Below, in pieces: positions 39,912 through 47,798 of a stretch of DNA of 64,000 nt; position 1 is the first letter of the stretch; each line of letters begins with the position of its first letter. The position numbers and the translations under genes are program-made. Source of the stretch: a virus; IMG/VR virus record IMGVR_UViG_3300032323_002909, positions 62,001 to 126,000 of that record. One strand, 5' to 3'. The notes under the pieces are model-generated. The model was given only the letters and a program-made list of their open reading frames with translations. It did no database searches and was not told where the DNA came from.

Positions 39912-40811
39912 ATGGAATCGCCTATTGACAAACTCATAAAAATTAATAATTATGATATGTCTAAAATTTTTGCGTGGGTAAATTCTGATTTGGATGGTAT
40001 AGGTTCTACCATCTTATTGGGTAATCTATTTAAAAATTTTGAATATCGTCACTGTTTCTTTGGTAATTTCGAGGAGCAATATCTGCTATGGGCTAAGGAT
40101 AATGCGGTAGATTACGATAAAATTTTCATCGTCGGTATGGTTTTAGATCAAAATCTTATCAAAAAAATAGATGACCAGCGAGTAGTGTTCGTGTCCGACC
40201 GAAATGAACAATTCAAAACATGGGATTCTACCATTATTCATGATGAATGCTCCTCTTGCACGAAATTATTGTATAAAAAATTTAAAGAAAAAATTGAATT
40301 CACTAAAAATCTGAAAAAATTCTTTCTGTATGTTGATGATTACAATTCTTACGATCTAAAACACGAAGAAACCAAATATATAAACGCATTTTATAGAAAA
40401 TCTGGAGCTAATCGTTTTATTAATTTTGTAAATCGTTTTTGGAACGGTTTTGATGGGTTTAAAGAATCGGAAGTCAAACTTGCCGATGGATTCTTCAAAG
40501 AATTAGAAAAAGAATTATCCGAGATCACCCTTTACAAGGGAGAATGGAGTGGTTACAATATTATCTCCACTATATCAAAATTTTCGGTTAATGAATTAGC
40601 ACACTCTATCATGAGTAATTATGAGGGGGATGCAGTAATCATCATGAATCCAGATACACAGTTTGTTTCGTTTAGAAAATATAAAGGTTCTGACATCGAT
40701 ATTGCTAAAATCGCGAATATGTTATGCGATGGTGGCGGTGGCGAATGGGCAGCAGGTGGTAAAATCACCAAAGAATTTTTAAAATTTAGCGAAACTTTAA
40801 AAGAAATTTAA
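39912..40811 (+). CDS. DHH/RecJ-like phosphoesterase, degenerate
   Basis: This is a 299-residue protein. FAWVNSDLDGIGSTILLG has the DxD-G of motif I, and CDGGGGEWAAGG near the C-terminus has the GGG of the DHHA1 domain. The DHH motif itself is not normal: the expected strand reads VVFVSDRNEQF. In active enzymes motif III is DHH, so metal binding may be altered. Family members degrade short nucleotides or single strands. Nothing confirms activity. It is first in an early unit leading to gp32. Confidence 0.65.
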   Translation: MESPIDKLIKINNYDMSKIFAWVNSDLDGIGSTILLGNLFKNFEYRHCFFGNFEEQYLLWAKDNAVDYDKIFIVGMVLDQNLIKKIDDQRVVFVSDRNEQFKTWDSTIIHDECSSCTKLLYKKFKEKIEFTKNLKKFFLYVDDYNSYDLKHEETKYINAFYRKSGANRFINFVNRFWNGFDGFKESEVKLADGFFKELEKELSEITLYKGEWSGYNIISTISKFSVNELAHSIMSNYEGDAVIIMNPDTQFVSFRKYKGSDIDIAKIANMLCDGGGGEWAAGGKITKEFLKFSETLKEI

Positions 40812-40813
40812 TT

Positions 40814-41125
40814 ATGATCAACCCATCAGATTCTATAGTCGAAGAAGAAACAAATCATCTTTTTCTTTGTTTTTGCACCTTTGTTAACAATTTGAAGGGT
40901 AAGAAATTATCAATTCAAAATGTATTTGTGACTACTTTACAGGAGGAAAAATTGAAAACAATACTAAAAACAATTTTATCTCTTGACTCTGATCAAGAAC
41001 TTGTTAAAGTGTTCTTGGAATATGATCCAACTATTGCAAAATCAAAGTATGTAACCAAATTTATCAATAATATTTGTAAGACAAATAAGAGCAGAAATGA
41101 CAAAACTACAACAAAAAATATATAA
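40814..41125 (+). CDS. Small protein of unknown function before the gp59-position gene
   Basis: This is a 103-residue protein: helical, Cys- and Phe-rich at the start (HLFLCFCTFVNNL), then KTILKTILSLDSDQELVKVF and a basic end. In T4 gene 33 sits just before 59 and 32, so by position it could be a gp33 analogue. The sequence does not resemble gp33 by eye. Its end overlaps the next gene by 29 bases. It is transcribed with the DHH and gp32 genes. Confidence 0.5.
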   Translation: MINPSDSIVEEETNHLFLCFCTFVNNLKGKKLSIQNVFVTTLQEEKLKTILKTILSLDSDQELVKVFLEYDPTIAKSKYVTKFINNICKTNKSRNDKTTTKNI

Positions 41126-41726
41126 TTCACATCTGGCTATTTCTCGTAAACAGAGAAATAAACCATTCAGAATTAGAAAAGATTTTTCGTCATTAGAGTC
41201 TCATATTATTGATAAATTAGCATCATTAGAAAGATTTTTTCTAGCACATCCATCGGTAAACATTGATGAATATTTTACATCACCTTATGAAATCTTTGAA
41301 GATGATGAATATTTTGATTTAGATTTTTACCTTACATCCAAAGCTAAAAAAGCTTACTCACAATACATGAAAAAATTAGAGATTAGCGACCCTGATACGG
41401 AAGCTAGTTTGAAACGTCTTATCGATGGTTTAAAATTCATCAAAACATTTTGCCAAGAAAAAAACTTGACTTTAGAAAAATACCATGTATATATAGAGAA
41501 TAATCTGCCTTGCATTATTGAGCATCTAAAGAATCACGATATTAATATGTATTGTTTACACGCTTTAGGTATTACTAAGATCGATGTGGAGAACAGAGTT
41601 TTAGATTTTATTTTTTCTGATTTCTGGACAACTTTTCAGAAGACAAAAAATAAATTCTTCCTAAGTGGGAAGATGAAAAAACTCGCAAAACAAGCAATAA
41701 CAAAAATACAACAACAACTAAAATAA
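41097..41726 (+). CDS. Possible helicase loader, gp59-like by position
   Basis: This is a 209-residue helical basic protein. FRIRKDFSSLESHIIDKLA and then KFIKTFCQEKNLTLEKYHVY are unusual. The length matches T4 gp59 (217), which loads gp41 onto gp32-coated DNA, and it abuts gp32 (ATG after TAA, with one base shared). The sequence itself is not clearly gp59. It is best called a possible functional analogue. An alternative is an unrelated phage protein. Confidence 0.4.
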   Translation: MTKLQQKIYNSHLAISRKQRNKPFRIRKDFSSLESHIIDKLASLERFFLAHPSVNIDEYFTSPYEIFEDDEYFDLDFYLTSKAKKAYSQYMKKLEISDPDTEASLKRLIDGLKFIKTFCQEKNLTLEKYHVYIENNLPCIIEHLKNHDINMYCLHALGITKIDVENRVLDFIFSDFWTTFQKTKNKFFLSGKMKKLAKQAITKIQQQLK

Positions 41727-42658
41727 TGACAACAAAAACAAAAGCAAAATTCGGCGGTGCAGCAATGTTCGAATCGATCAAAGCAGCATTGAATAAATCA
41801 AAGGATGGCGCTGGCGCACAATTCGGCAATATTCTGAAATGCCCAGATGGTCATACTTATACATTAAGACTTGTTCCTAATGTGGAAAATCCTGAAAAGA
41901 CATTTTTCCATCACTGGGTGCATGGTTGGAATAGTAAATCATCTGGCTCTTATATGAGTCACATTGGTCTTCAAACCTTCGATGAAAGAGATCCTATCTC
42001 TGAACTTCGTTGGAAACTCTGGAAATCTTGGAGAGAAGCCAATCCCAAAGCTGATTCCAAAGACTACGTTGCTGATATTTCCCAGAAAGAAAACTGGTTC
42101 GTGAATGTTTACGTTATCGATGATCCATCGAACCCGAACAACAACGGAACTGTGAAAATTCTTCGTATGGGTCCGCAGCTTAAGAAAATTGTCGATGAGG
42201 CTACGGAAGGTGATAGATCTGATGAACTTGGGTGGGACATTTTCGATCTTTCTAAAGGTCACGATTTGAAAATCAAGGCTGAGAAGAAAGGTGTTTATAC
42301 CACATTTGAATCGTCATTCTTCACTACGAAATCCAAAACTGTATTGGATGAAGAAGAGATTGATAAGATCCATTCCAATATCAATGATTTGGAATCGGTT
42401 TATCCTGTGAAAACTTATGATGAACTCCAAGAGATTCTGAATGAGCATTTCTTCATCGGTGCTGAGAAGGAAACTCCGAAACCTCTTTCTAAAATCACAT
42501 CGAAAACACCTGTTGTCGATGATGAGGACGAGGATGATGATATCCCTATGGTTCACGAAACAAAGAAAACCAAAACTCAATCTGCAACTAAAGTCCAAAA
42601 AGTTCAGGACGATGACGATGTTGACATCGACGAGCTCCTTGAAGGATTGGACGATTAA
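41726..42658 (+). CDS. 32: Single-stranded DNA-binding protein gp32
   Basis: This is a 310-residue protein (T4 gp32 301). The N-terminal basic segment and FGNILKCPDGHTYTLRLVP start an OB-fold, then DPISELRWKLWKSW. The acidic C-terminal tail ends VDIDELLEGLDD, as needed for partner contact. Only one cysteine is visible, so the zinc finger of T4 gp32 (three Cys and a His) is missing. It coats single strands in replication and recombination. It is followed by a GC-rich terminator. Confidence 0.88.
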   Translation: MTTKTKAKFGGAAMFESIKAALNKSKDGAGAQFGNILKCPDGHTYTLRLVPNVENPEKTFFHHWVHGWNSKSSGSYMSHIGLQTFDERDPISELRWKLWKSWREANPKADSKDYVADISQKENWFVNVYVIDDPSNPNNNGTVKILRMGPQLKKIVDEATEGDRSDELGWDIFDLSKGHDLKIKAEKKGVYTTFESSFFTTKSKTVLDEEEIDKIHSNINDLESVYPVKTYDELQEILNEHFFIGAEKETPKPLSKITSKTPVVDDEDEDDDIPMVHETKKTKTQSATKVQKVQDDDDVDIDELLEGLDD

Positions 42659-42670
42659 TAAATAAACAAG

Positions 42671-42692
42671 CCCCCCTCTGAAAGGAGGGGGG
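42671..42692 (+). terminator. GC-rich terminator after gp32
   Basis: CCCCCCTC pairs with GAGGGGGG around TGAAAG, an 8-bp stem with a GNRA-type loop. It is the strongest GC hairpin in the window. It lacks a U-run but is followed directly by a TATAAT box for the next gene. Confidence 0.75.
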
Positions 42693-42698
42693 TATAAT
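42693..42698 (+). promoter_or_regulatory. Minus-10 box without a -35, following the terminator
   Basis: Exact TATAAT, 6 nt before the ATG at 42705. The -35 region is the terminator stem and has no TTGACA. It could need an activator (a middle promoter) or be a processing site. Confidence 0.5.
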
Positions 42699-42704
42699 AT
42701 ACTT

Positions 42705-43163
42705 ATGAGCAATATTCCAGAAGAAATAGAAGCAATGGCTTTTTTTATCGGTCAATCCAATCAGATTGACAATATGATGGTAGAAAAACCATCAACCTTG
42801 ATAACATCTGCCGATACCCTTAAACAGGGTATGCACGAATATTTATTACAGCAGCGCAGATTGCAGTCGCCTCCTCCACCACCACCATCTCCTTATGCAC
42901 ATGCCCCTTCGAATTTGTATGCCCCTATGAATCATCCTGTGCATACTACAACATCTGCTCCTTTACCTACTCAACCATCTAATGATGATCAATTAGAATT
43001 TAATTTTGATCCAAAGCTAGGACAACAGATGATCGACTTATTGAAAGAAATATCACTAAAACTTACAAAGCAACTAAACATTTTAGAAAAGAAATATGAA
43101 AATAAATCTTCAAAAGACACCGCTACAGATCTTTCTGTCGAGTTTGTCGATGATTCAAGATAA
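42705..43163 (+). CDS. Proline-rich hypothetical protein before the clamp gene
   Basis: This is a 152-residue protein: a short helical start (IPEEIEAMAFFIGQS), a region with six prolines in a row and Ser/His/Pro (PPPPPPSPYAHAPSNLYAP), then a helical tail with LLKEISLKLTKQLN. It may be a linker or adaptor that binds a partner through its polyproline. Its end overlaps the clamp start by 68 bases. No family was found. A link to late transcription with gp45 is only a guess. Confidence 0.55.
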   Translation: MSNIPEEIEAMAFFIGQSNQIDNMMVEKPSTLITSADTLKQGMHEYLLQQRRLQSPPPPPPSPYAHAPSNLYAPMNHPVHTTTSAPLPTQPSNDDQLEFNFDPKLGQQMIDLLKEISLKLTKQLNILEKKYENKSSKDTATDLSVEFVDDSR

Positions 43164-43803
43164 ATGTGTCTTGACGTTGAAAGATGACGGTATACATGGT
43201 ATTACATCTAGTAAAGATAATACCATGTATGCGTATGCTAGCCTTGAAGGTGAGTATGAAGAAGGTCGATTGAATTTACCATCACTTGAAAAGTTATCCA
43301 AAGCTTTGTCGATGGTGAAAGAGGAAGACATCACACTTGTGATAAAGGGAAATCATTTGGAATATAAAAATGATGAACTTAAGTTTAAATATCACCTACA
43401 TGAGGACGGTGTTATATCAGTGCCTAATTTGACTTTGAATAAAATTCAAAGTTTCCACTTTAACATTGAATTTAAATTAGACATGGATTTCATGGCTAGT
43501 CTTTTACAGAAATCTTCTATCACGAATACTAAAAAATTGTATATCTACACAGAAGATAATAGCTTGGTGTGGAAGCTAGGCGATGATACAGCACCTAACA
43601 GCGATTCTATTTGTATCATTGGCGAGGAAGTCGATTTCGATCTTAAACCTTTCATTATGAAAGTGGACGATTTGAAATTAATAACCAAAGTATCAAAGTA
43701 TAATAATATTTTTAAAATTAATTCCAAGATGGGTATCGGTGCTATCATCAGCAAAAATGATTATTTTGGAATTCAATACATTTTTTCATCTATTAGAAAT
43801 TAA
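43096..43803 (+). CDS. 45: Sliding clamp gp45
   Basis: This is a 235-residue protein, near the 228 of T4 gp45. The pattern of two-domain clamps is seen: LTLKDDGIHGITSSKDNTMY, then FNIEFKLDMDFMASLLQ, and IYTEDNSLVWKLGDDT in the second domain. It forms a ring that tethers gp43 and also activates late transcription with gp55. The start overlaps the proline-rich gene by 68 bases, which is long. A later ATG at 43153 would drop the first 19 residues, which look like the normal first strand, so the long form is kept. Confidence 0.82.
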   Translation: MKINLQKTPLQIFLSSLSMIQDKCVLTLKDDGIHGITSSKDNTMYAYASLEGEYEEGRLNLPSLEKLSKALSMVKEEDITLVIKGNHLEYKNDELKFKYHLHEDGVISVPNLTLNKIQSFHFNIEFKLDMDFMASLLQKSSITNTKKLYIYTEDNSLVWKLGDDTAPNSDSICIIGEEVDFDLKPFIMKVDDLKLITKVSKYNNIFKINSKMGIGAIISKNDYFGIQYIFSSIRN

Positions 43804-43805
43804 TC

Positions 43806-44060
43806 ATGGCTGCTATAAACGAAATTACAGGAAAAGTTATCAGAACCAATCCCCAAAACTCCAAATATGCCGAAAATTGGGATAAAATTTTTACTAAAAA
43901 ATCTTCCAATGAATGGCTAAAAGAATGTGCAGATGTTGTATTATTAGATCCTGATGGGTGGCGACAGAATGATGGTGTTGATATGGATACTCCCATCAAA
44001 TGGGCAGATTTTCAATATAGGTTATCTTTATCGACTATAATGTGTAAAAATATTAAATAA
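43806..44060 (+). CDS. Conserved small phage protein
   Basis: This is an 84-residue protein. The C-terminal phrase ADVVLLDPDGWRQNDGVDMD, then TPIKWADFQYRL is highly patterned and I recall it from many phages, but no function is known. It begins 2 bases after gp45. A late box for the next gene overlaps its end. Confidence 0.65.
   Translation: MAAINEITGKVIRTNPQNSKYAENWDKIFTKKSSNEWLKECADVVLLDPDGWRQNDGVDMDTPIKWADFQYRLSLSTIMCKNIK
44054..44059 (+). promoter_or_regulatory. Late promoter of the GNAT-like gene
   Basis: ATTAAATA (TAAATA at 44054-44059) includes the end of the upstream gene and lies 8 nt before the ATG at 44068. Confidence 0.6.
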
Positions 44061-44067
44061 TATTATC

Positions 44068-44712
44068 ATGAAATTAACACAAAAAGATCAGTCCGAGATA
44101 GCAAATTTATATTCCGAAATTTTAGTAGAAGCATTTTCAGATCTTGGGAAATTATCACCTGAGCAATTACGTAAAGGTTATCGTTTAAACCCGAATGATT
44201 CGGATAACTTTAAAGAAGTCAGTGGGCGAGTGTTTCATAACGCTTTGGAAGTTATCAAAAATAACGACGATATGCGCAAAGTTACAAATCCCGACTACTA
44301 TAAAGCTATCAGACAAAATCTTTCAACATATCCCATCGCTGAATATAATTCGATGAGATGTTTTCTAGGTAAGAATAATTCCAGTGGTTTCTGCATCAAA
44401 GACGACGATGAATTGGTTTCTTTGTTTTCTTCTTTAGAATCTTCTGGTAAAGCAGCTGCCCTAGCAGCTATTGAAAATGGTGCAAAACGACTTGATTGTT
44501 TCGCAACTCAAGATCAAAACGGTAACATTAAAAACGAAGGTTTATATAAACTTTACTCGTCTGTCGGGTTTGTTATTGACGAATCGTTGACTACTGGCGA
44601 ACTAGGTGAGCCGTATGCAATACAAAATGGTATATCATATTTTGTCGGTCCAGATGAAGTAGTAGACCCAACCCACCCAACAGTGGTGATTTTCATGAAA
44701 TTATCAAGATGA
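44068..44712 (+). CDS. GNAT-like acyltransferase with putative capsid-targeting leader
   Basis: This is a 214-residue protein. The leader MKLTQKDQSEIANLYSEILV continues to L-V-E before Ala. The later SGFCIKDDDELVSLFSS, then AAIENGAKRLDCFATQD and GLYKLYSSVGFVID (158-171) follow the order of GNAT acyltransferases: a beta strand, a binding loop, then the Y-x-x-x-G-F motif. The acetyl-CoA loop is weak, so the fold is more certain than activity. It has its own late promoter. If packaged, it may modify host targets right after entry. It overlaps the next gene by 4 bases. Confidence 0.65.
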   Translation: MKLTQKDQSEIANLYSEILVEAFSDLGKLSPEQLRKGYRLNPNDSDNFKEVSGRVFHNALEVIKNNDDMRKVTNPDYYKAIRQNLSTYPIAEYNSMRCFLGKNNSSGFCIKDDDELVSLFSSLESSGKAAALAAIENGAKRLDCFATQDQNGNIKNEGLYKLYSSVGFVIDESLTTGELGEPYAIQNGISYFVGPDEVVDPTHPTVVIFMKLSR

Positions 44713-44996
44713 CATTAATATATCCAAAAGAACATATAGAAAACGCTCCAATCGAGCAAGATGTAGATATCATAACTGATTATGATGAATTAAACGCGAA
44801 AATTTCGGGGTTATACGATACCTTCACGGTAATTGTATCTCACAACGAGTCTGCGAGTGAGTTGAATTATGTGATAAATTTTGATAGAATCAAAAATTTA
44901 CATATTTTAACCACATTCATCGATTGTAGATATAAATCAGACAATCTTAAACTATTAATTGATAAATTTAAAGCATTTGAAAATGCTTGGATGTAA
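44709..44996 (+). CDS. Hypothetical protein
   Basis: This is a 95-residue protein, alpha/beta, with YDTFTVIVSHNESASELNYV in the middle. Its start shares ATGA with the GNAT-like stop, so it may be its partner. No domain was recognised. It ends 44 bases before a fresh early promoter's gene. Confidence 0.55.
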   Translation: MTLIYPKEHIENAPIEQDVDIITDYDELNAKISGLYDTFTVIVSHNESASELNYVINFDRIKNLHILTTFIDCRYKSDNLKLLIDKFKAFENAWM

Positions 44997-45004
44997 AATA
45001 GTAG

Positions 45005-45032
45005 TTGAATATTGTCAATACCGTAATAAGTA
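45005..45032 (+). promoter_or_regulatory. Early promoter before the primase cluster
   Basis: TTGAAT (45005-45010), 16 nt, TAAGTA (45027-45032), then 8 nt to the ATG at 45041. Same -10 as phoH. Confidence 0.5.
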
Positions 45033-45040
45033 TATCATAT

Positions 45041-45370
45041 ATGAAAAATAATATCGCCACGCAAGGTTATTTTGTTAAAAGATTAAGAGATTCTGGGTTT
45101 GTAGTTGTTAAATTATTTGATAAATACGCTCAACATGATCCTAGAAAATGGACGATTATGGTCGATCCCAGCAATACATCTGTTCTCATAACATGTTATC
45201 AAAATAAAGAATTTAAAGGTGATGTTTTATTTGAGATCAATGATGGTGGTAATAGATTTTTCAAAAACTACAACCTCAAAACACAAAGTATGGAAATTGT
45301 TATTATTACTTTACTTGAAAAAGGTATTTGTCAGATCAAACAAGATTCTGAATATATAAAAGATAAGTAA
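45041..45370 (+). CDS. Hypothetical protein
   Basis: This is a 109-residue protein: NIATQGYFVKRLRDSGFVVV at the start and a beta-rich domain (WTIMVDPSNTSVLITC). The ATG at 45041 is used since it follows the -10 box by 8 nt; an upstream frame would start inside the promoter. It is first in a run of small genes before primase. Function unknown. Confidence 0.55.
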   Translation: MKNNIATQGYFVKRLRDSGFVVVKLFDKYAQHDPRKWTIMVDPSNTSVLITCYQNKEFKGDVLFEINDGGNRFFKNYNLKTQSMEIVIITLLEKGICQIKQDSEYIKDK

Positions 45371-45374
45371 TAAT

Positions 45375-45686
45375 ATGGAGAAACACGAGGATGACAATGA
45401 TGGTATTTTTGTGGATGATAAAGTTATAGAAATTCTTAGAGAATCTCTAAAACATAAATTAAAAAAAGAAAGAAAATACAACAAAAAAAGTTTTAACGGT
45501 GTTTTAAAATCAACATTGCAAGAATTTTTAACTTGTGCTAAAGTATTAGGATATGATTTAGATGGGAATGTGGTAGAAATTACATTTTTTGGAAATAAAA
45601 TGGAAGACGCTGCATTACAAAATCTTTTTATTCAAAAATTTGGCGAATACTTGCAATCAAAAGCAAATATTATAGATGATTTTTAA
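45375..45686 (+). CDS. Hypothetical protein
   Basis: This is a 103-residue protein. It has a charged start (EKHEDDNDG), a basic helix (LKHKLKKERKYNKKSFN), then a helical end. It may bind nucleic acid. It shares 11 bases with the next gene. No family was found. Confidence 0.55.
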   Translation: MEKHEDDNDGIFVDDKVIEILRESLKHKLKKERKYNKKSFNGVLKSTLQEFLTCAKVLGYDLDGNVVEITFFGNKMEDAALQNLFIQKFGEYLQSKANIIDDF

Positions 45687-45960
45687 TTTTTTAGATAAAA
45701 TGAAAAAAGGCAGCGTTTATGCTGTCCAAGTTGGTGATTATGTGGGGCAGTTCTTCAATTATATTAAGAAGGACAGTAATAATTATTTTTTCTTATCTAC
45801 TCCAAATGTGGAGATAATAAAAGTTCCAAAAGAAAAATTTGACTTCGCATTGAATAATGGTATTATCGAATACGTTGAAACTCTCCCAAGAAATATCTTC
45901 AAAGTTATCAAAGCACAGTACCAACAATTATCAGAAAAAAATGGTAAAAATACCTTCTGA
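45676..45960 (+). CDS. Hypothetical protein, alternative start possible
   Basis: This is a 94-residue protein, with a possible second start at 45700 (MKKGSVYAVQVGDYVGQFF) that gives 86 residues. The longer frame begins inside the upstream gene. The segment KKGSVYAVQVGDYVGQFF is beta-rich, like a small barrel. Its end overlaps primase by 20 bases. Function unknown. Confidence 0.5.
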   Translation: MIFNFLDKMKKGSVYAVQVGDYVGQFFNYIKKDSNNYFFLSTPNVEIIKVPKEKFDFALNNGIIEYVETLPRNIFKVIKAQYQQLSEKNGKNTF

Positions 45961-46969
45961 TTATGTGGTATCTAAGTTTTATGAGTATGGTTATAAAGTA
46001 ACTCATAACACCTACAGCGGAACTTACCAATGTTGTTGCCCCATTTGCAAAGAGGGTAAAAGTTGGGGATTCAAGAAAAGATGTTTCTACATACCCGAAA
46101 ATGAATTGATTTACTGCCATAATTGTGGTTGGTCATCCAAACCATATAAATGGATAAAGGAAGTTTCTGGATTATCATACGATGATATCGTGTCAGAAAT
46201 AAATAATGGCGACTTTGGCGTTATTGATGTTTTAGAATTACCTGAAACCAACAACATTACACCATCTAGAGTATTACCAACCTTACCCACTGATAGCATC
46301 AATCTTTTTGATAAAGCGCAAACTGATTATTATAAAAATAATAAAATTGTGCAGGATGCTTTAAATTATATCAAGGCTAGACGACTGAATAATGCTGTTA
46401 ATAAACCAGATGCCTTTTATTTATCATTAAAAGATGACGTTCATCGTAAGCGACTCATCATACCTTTTAAAAACACTGATGGTAAGATTATTTTTTACCA
46501 GTCTAGAAAACTAATAGATGATGAGTCGCCGACATACTTATCAAAAGACGGTGGTGACAAGTCATTATTCGGTATCGAGAGGATAAACCCTGATTTAGAT
46601 ACAATATTCATTACTGAAGGACCATTAGATGCGTGTTTTGTCAAAAACGGCATAGGATTGGGTGGTATTAGTAAGAAAAATCATTTATTTACACATGATC
46701 AACAATCTCAAATGGATGGTTTGAAATTCTTCAATCATATTTGGGTATTAGATAGCCAATGGGTGGATGAAACCGCTAGAGAGAAGACACTACAATTGAT
46801 ACAAATGGGTGAAACTGTCTTTATATGGCCCGAATATGATGGTCGTAAATTTAAAGATTTGAATGAGATGTGTGTCGCTTACGATACAGACGAATACCCG
46901 ACAGATCTTATAATAAAAAATAGCCACAAGGGACTTGCGGCTATTGTGAAAATGAAGTTGATTAAATAA
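45941..46969 (+). CDS. 61: DNA primase gp61
   Basis: This is a 342-residue primase, the same length as T4 gp61. A zinc finger CCCPIC with a later CHNCGW lies at residues 25-65, and the TOPRIM strand is FITEGPLDACFVKN. It primes lagging-strand synthesis with gp41. The ATG at 45941 begins MVKIPSDYVVSKFYE. The ATG 84 bases upstream is inside the previous gene and adds residues unlike the family. A hairpin is embedded near its end. Confidence 0.88.
   Translation: MVKIPSDYVVSKFYEYGYKVTHNTYSGTYQCCCPICKEGKSWGFKKRCFYIPENELIYCHNCGWSSKPYKWIKEVSGLSYDDIVSEINNGDFGVIDVLELPETNNITPSRVLPTLPTDSINLFDKAQTDYYKNNKIVQDALNYIKARRLNNAVNKPDAFYLSLKDDVHRKRLIIPFKNTDGKIIFYQSRKLIDDESPTYLSKDGGDKSLFGIERINPDLDTIFITEGPLDACFVKNGIGLGGISKKNHLFTHDQQSQMDGLKFFNHIWVLDSQWVDETAREKTLQLIQMGETVFIWPEYDGRKFKDLNEMCVAYDTDEYPTDLIIKNSHKGLAAIVKMKLIK
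46919..46945 (+). terminator. Hairpin within the end of the primase gene
   Basis: AATAGCC/GGCTATT enclose CAAG/CTTG with one mismatch and a 3-base loop. It is 25 bases before the stop, with no U-run. It may slow or end transcription where two gene runs converge. Confidence 0.4.
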
Positions 46970-46975
46970 TCAAAT

Positions 46976-47398
46976 TTATTTGGTGTTTTTGCTAGGACTG
47001 AATAACTCGGCTAATCCTGCCAAATCAGCCGCAATCTTTGCGATTTTGTCTTGATGTTTTTTAAGATTTGCAAGATTCGAGTTGGGATTAGCATTTTGTA
47101 GAGTTTTTTGAATACTCGTAGATTGCTCACCATTAATATATTTGGTGAATTTATTGATGTTGGTAATCCACTTGTCTAAAAGATTACTCATTTGTTCATT
47201 CTGACGAGCCATTGGATCATCTGTATTATTAATAGCATTTGGATCGGGTTCCATATCGACATCATAATCATCGATCCCCACATCATCGATACCATCCATA
47301 GAAGATTCGGCAGCATCTCTCTCCATAGTAGGATCGAAATCTAATTCAGGTGCTTCTTTGAGTAATTTAAGAAATTTTGATTTGAATTTGTTCGTCAT
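46976..47398 (-). CDS. Putative internal head protein, acidic N-terminal half
   Basis: This is a 140-residue protein. The leader MTNKFKSKFLKLLKE has L-K-E before Ala. Then comes an acidic stretch (MDGIDDVGIDDYDVDMEPDP) and helices (SNLLDKWITNINKFTKYING). This resembles T4 internal core proteins. The ATG at 47398 is 5 nt from the late box; an earlier ATG at 47413 lies inside the box. It is a lone gene, divergent from the next late gene. Confidence 0.62.
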   Translation of the reverse strand: MTNKFKSKFLKLLKEAPELDFDPTMERDAAESSMDGIDDVGIDDYDVDMEPDPNAINNTDDPMARQNEQMSNLLDKWITNINKFTKYINGEQSTSIQKTLQNANPNSNLANLKKHQDKIAKIAADLAGLAELFSPSKNTK

Positions 47399-47403
47399 GT
47401 TAT

Positions 47404-47409
47404 TATTTA
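47404..47409 (-). promoter_or_regulatory. Late promoter, leftward of a divergent pair
   Basis: CTAAATA (TAAATA at 47409-47404), 5 nt before the ATG at 47398. It is 12 bases from the opposing box at 47422-47427. Confidence 0.72.
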
Positions 47410-47421
47410 GCAAAAAATTAT

Positions 47422-47427
47422 TAAATA
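47422..47427 (+). promoter_or_regulatory. Late promoter, rightward of a divergent pair
   Basis: TTAAATA (TAAATA at 47422-47427), 5 nt before the ATG at 47433. Confidence 0.7.
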
Positions 47428-47432
47428 TCTAT

Positions 47433-47798
47433 ATGGCAGCTTCAAATTCCCCTTATTCCACCGCTATAGCATCAGGTGCTATTGATTTCGATTTCGAAAG
47501 TAGCCTGAGTCCCTCACAGCAAATGCAAAAATACAAAACTGAGGAATTGGACGCAATTGCTCCAAATATTCTACCTTTCGAATTCAGAGAAATTCCTCAA
47601 AATTTAGCAGCAATTATCGATAATGCTTTTCAGGCATCTTCAACATTGGAAAATGTTTTAAAAATTAAAAAATACGAGAAAAGTAGTGAGTTATTGAAGC
47701 TTAAAGGGAATCTCGAACAAGTTGTAATGTACTTTTCGAAAAAAAGTGATAATATTTTGTCGAAATACACTCTTGGCTTGCAAGACGATAAAAACTAG
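47433..47798 (+). CDS. Putative late structural or internal protein
   Basis: This is a 121-residue protein. It starts MAASNSPYSTAIASGAIDFD and lacks the leader seen in other packaged proteins. The rest is helical (LAAIIDNAFQASSTLENVL, then VVMYFSKKSDNILSKY). It carries a late promoter shared back to back with a likely internal protein. It is probably structural. No family was found. Confidence 0.55.
   Translation: MAASNSPYSTAIASGAIDFDFESSLSPSQQMQKYKTEELDAIAPNILPFEFREIPQNLAAIIDNAFQASSTLENVLKIKKYEKSSELLKLKGNLEQVVMYFSKKSDNILSKYTLGLQDDKN

Noticed and set aside
43156-43200. TTGACG with TATACA inside gp45 as a promoter
   Set aside because: Spacing is 14 nt and it lies within the coding sequence; no gene start fits.
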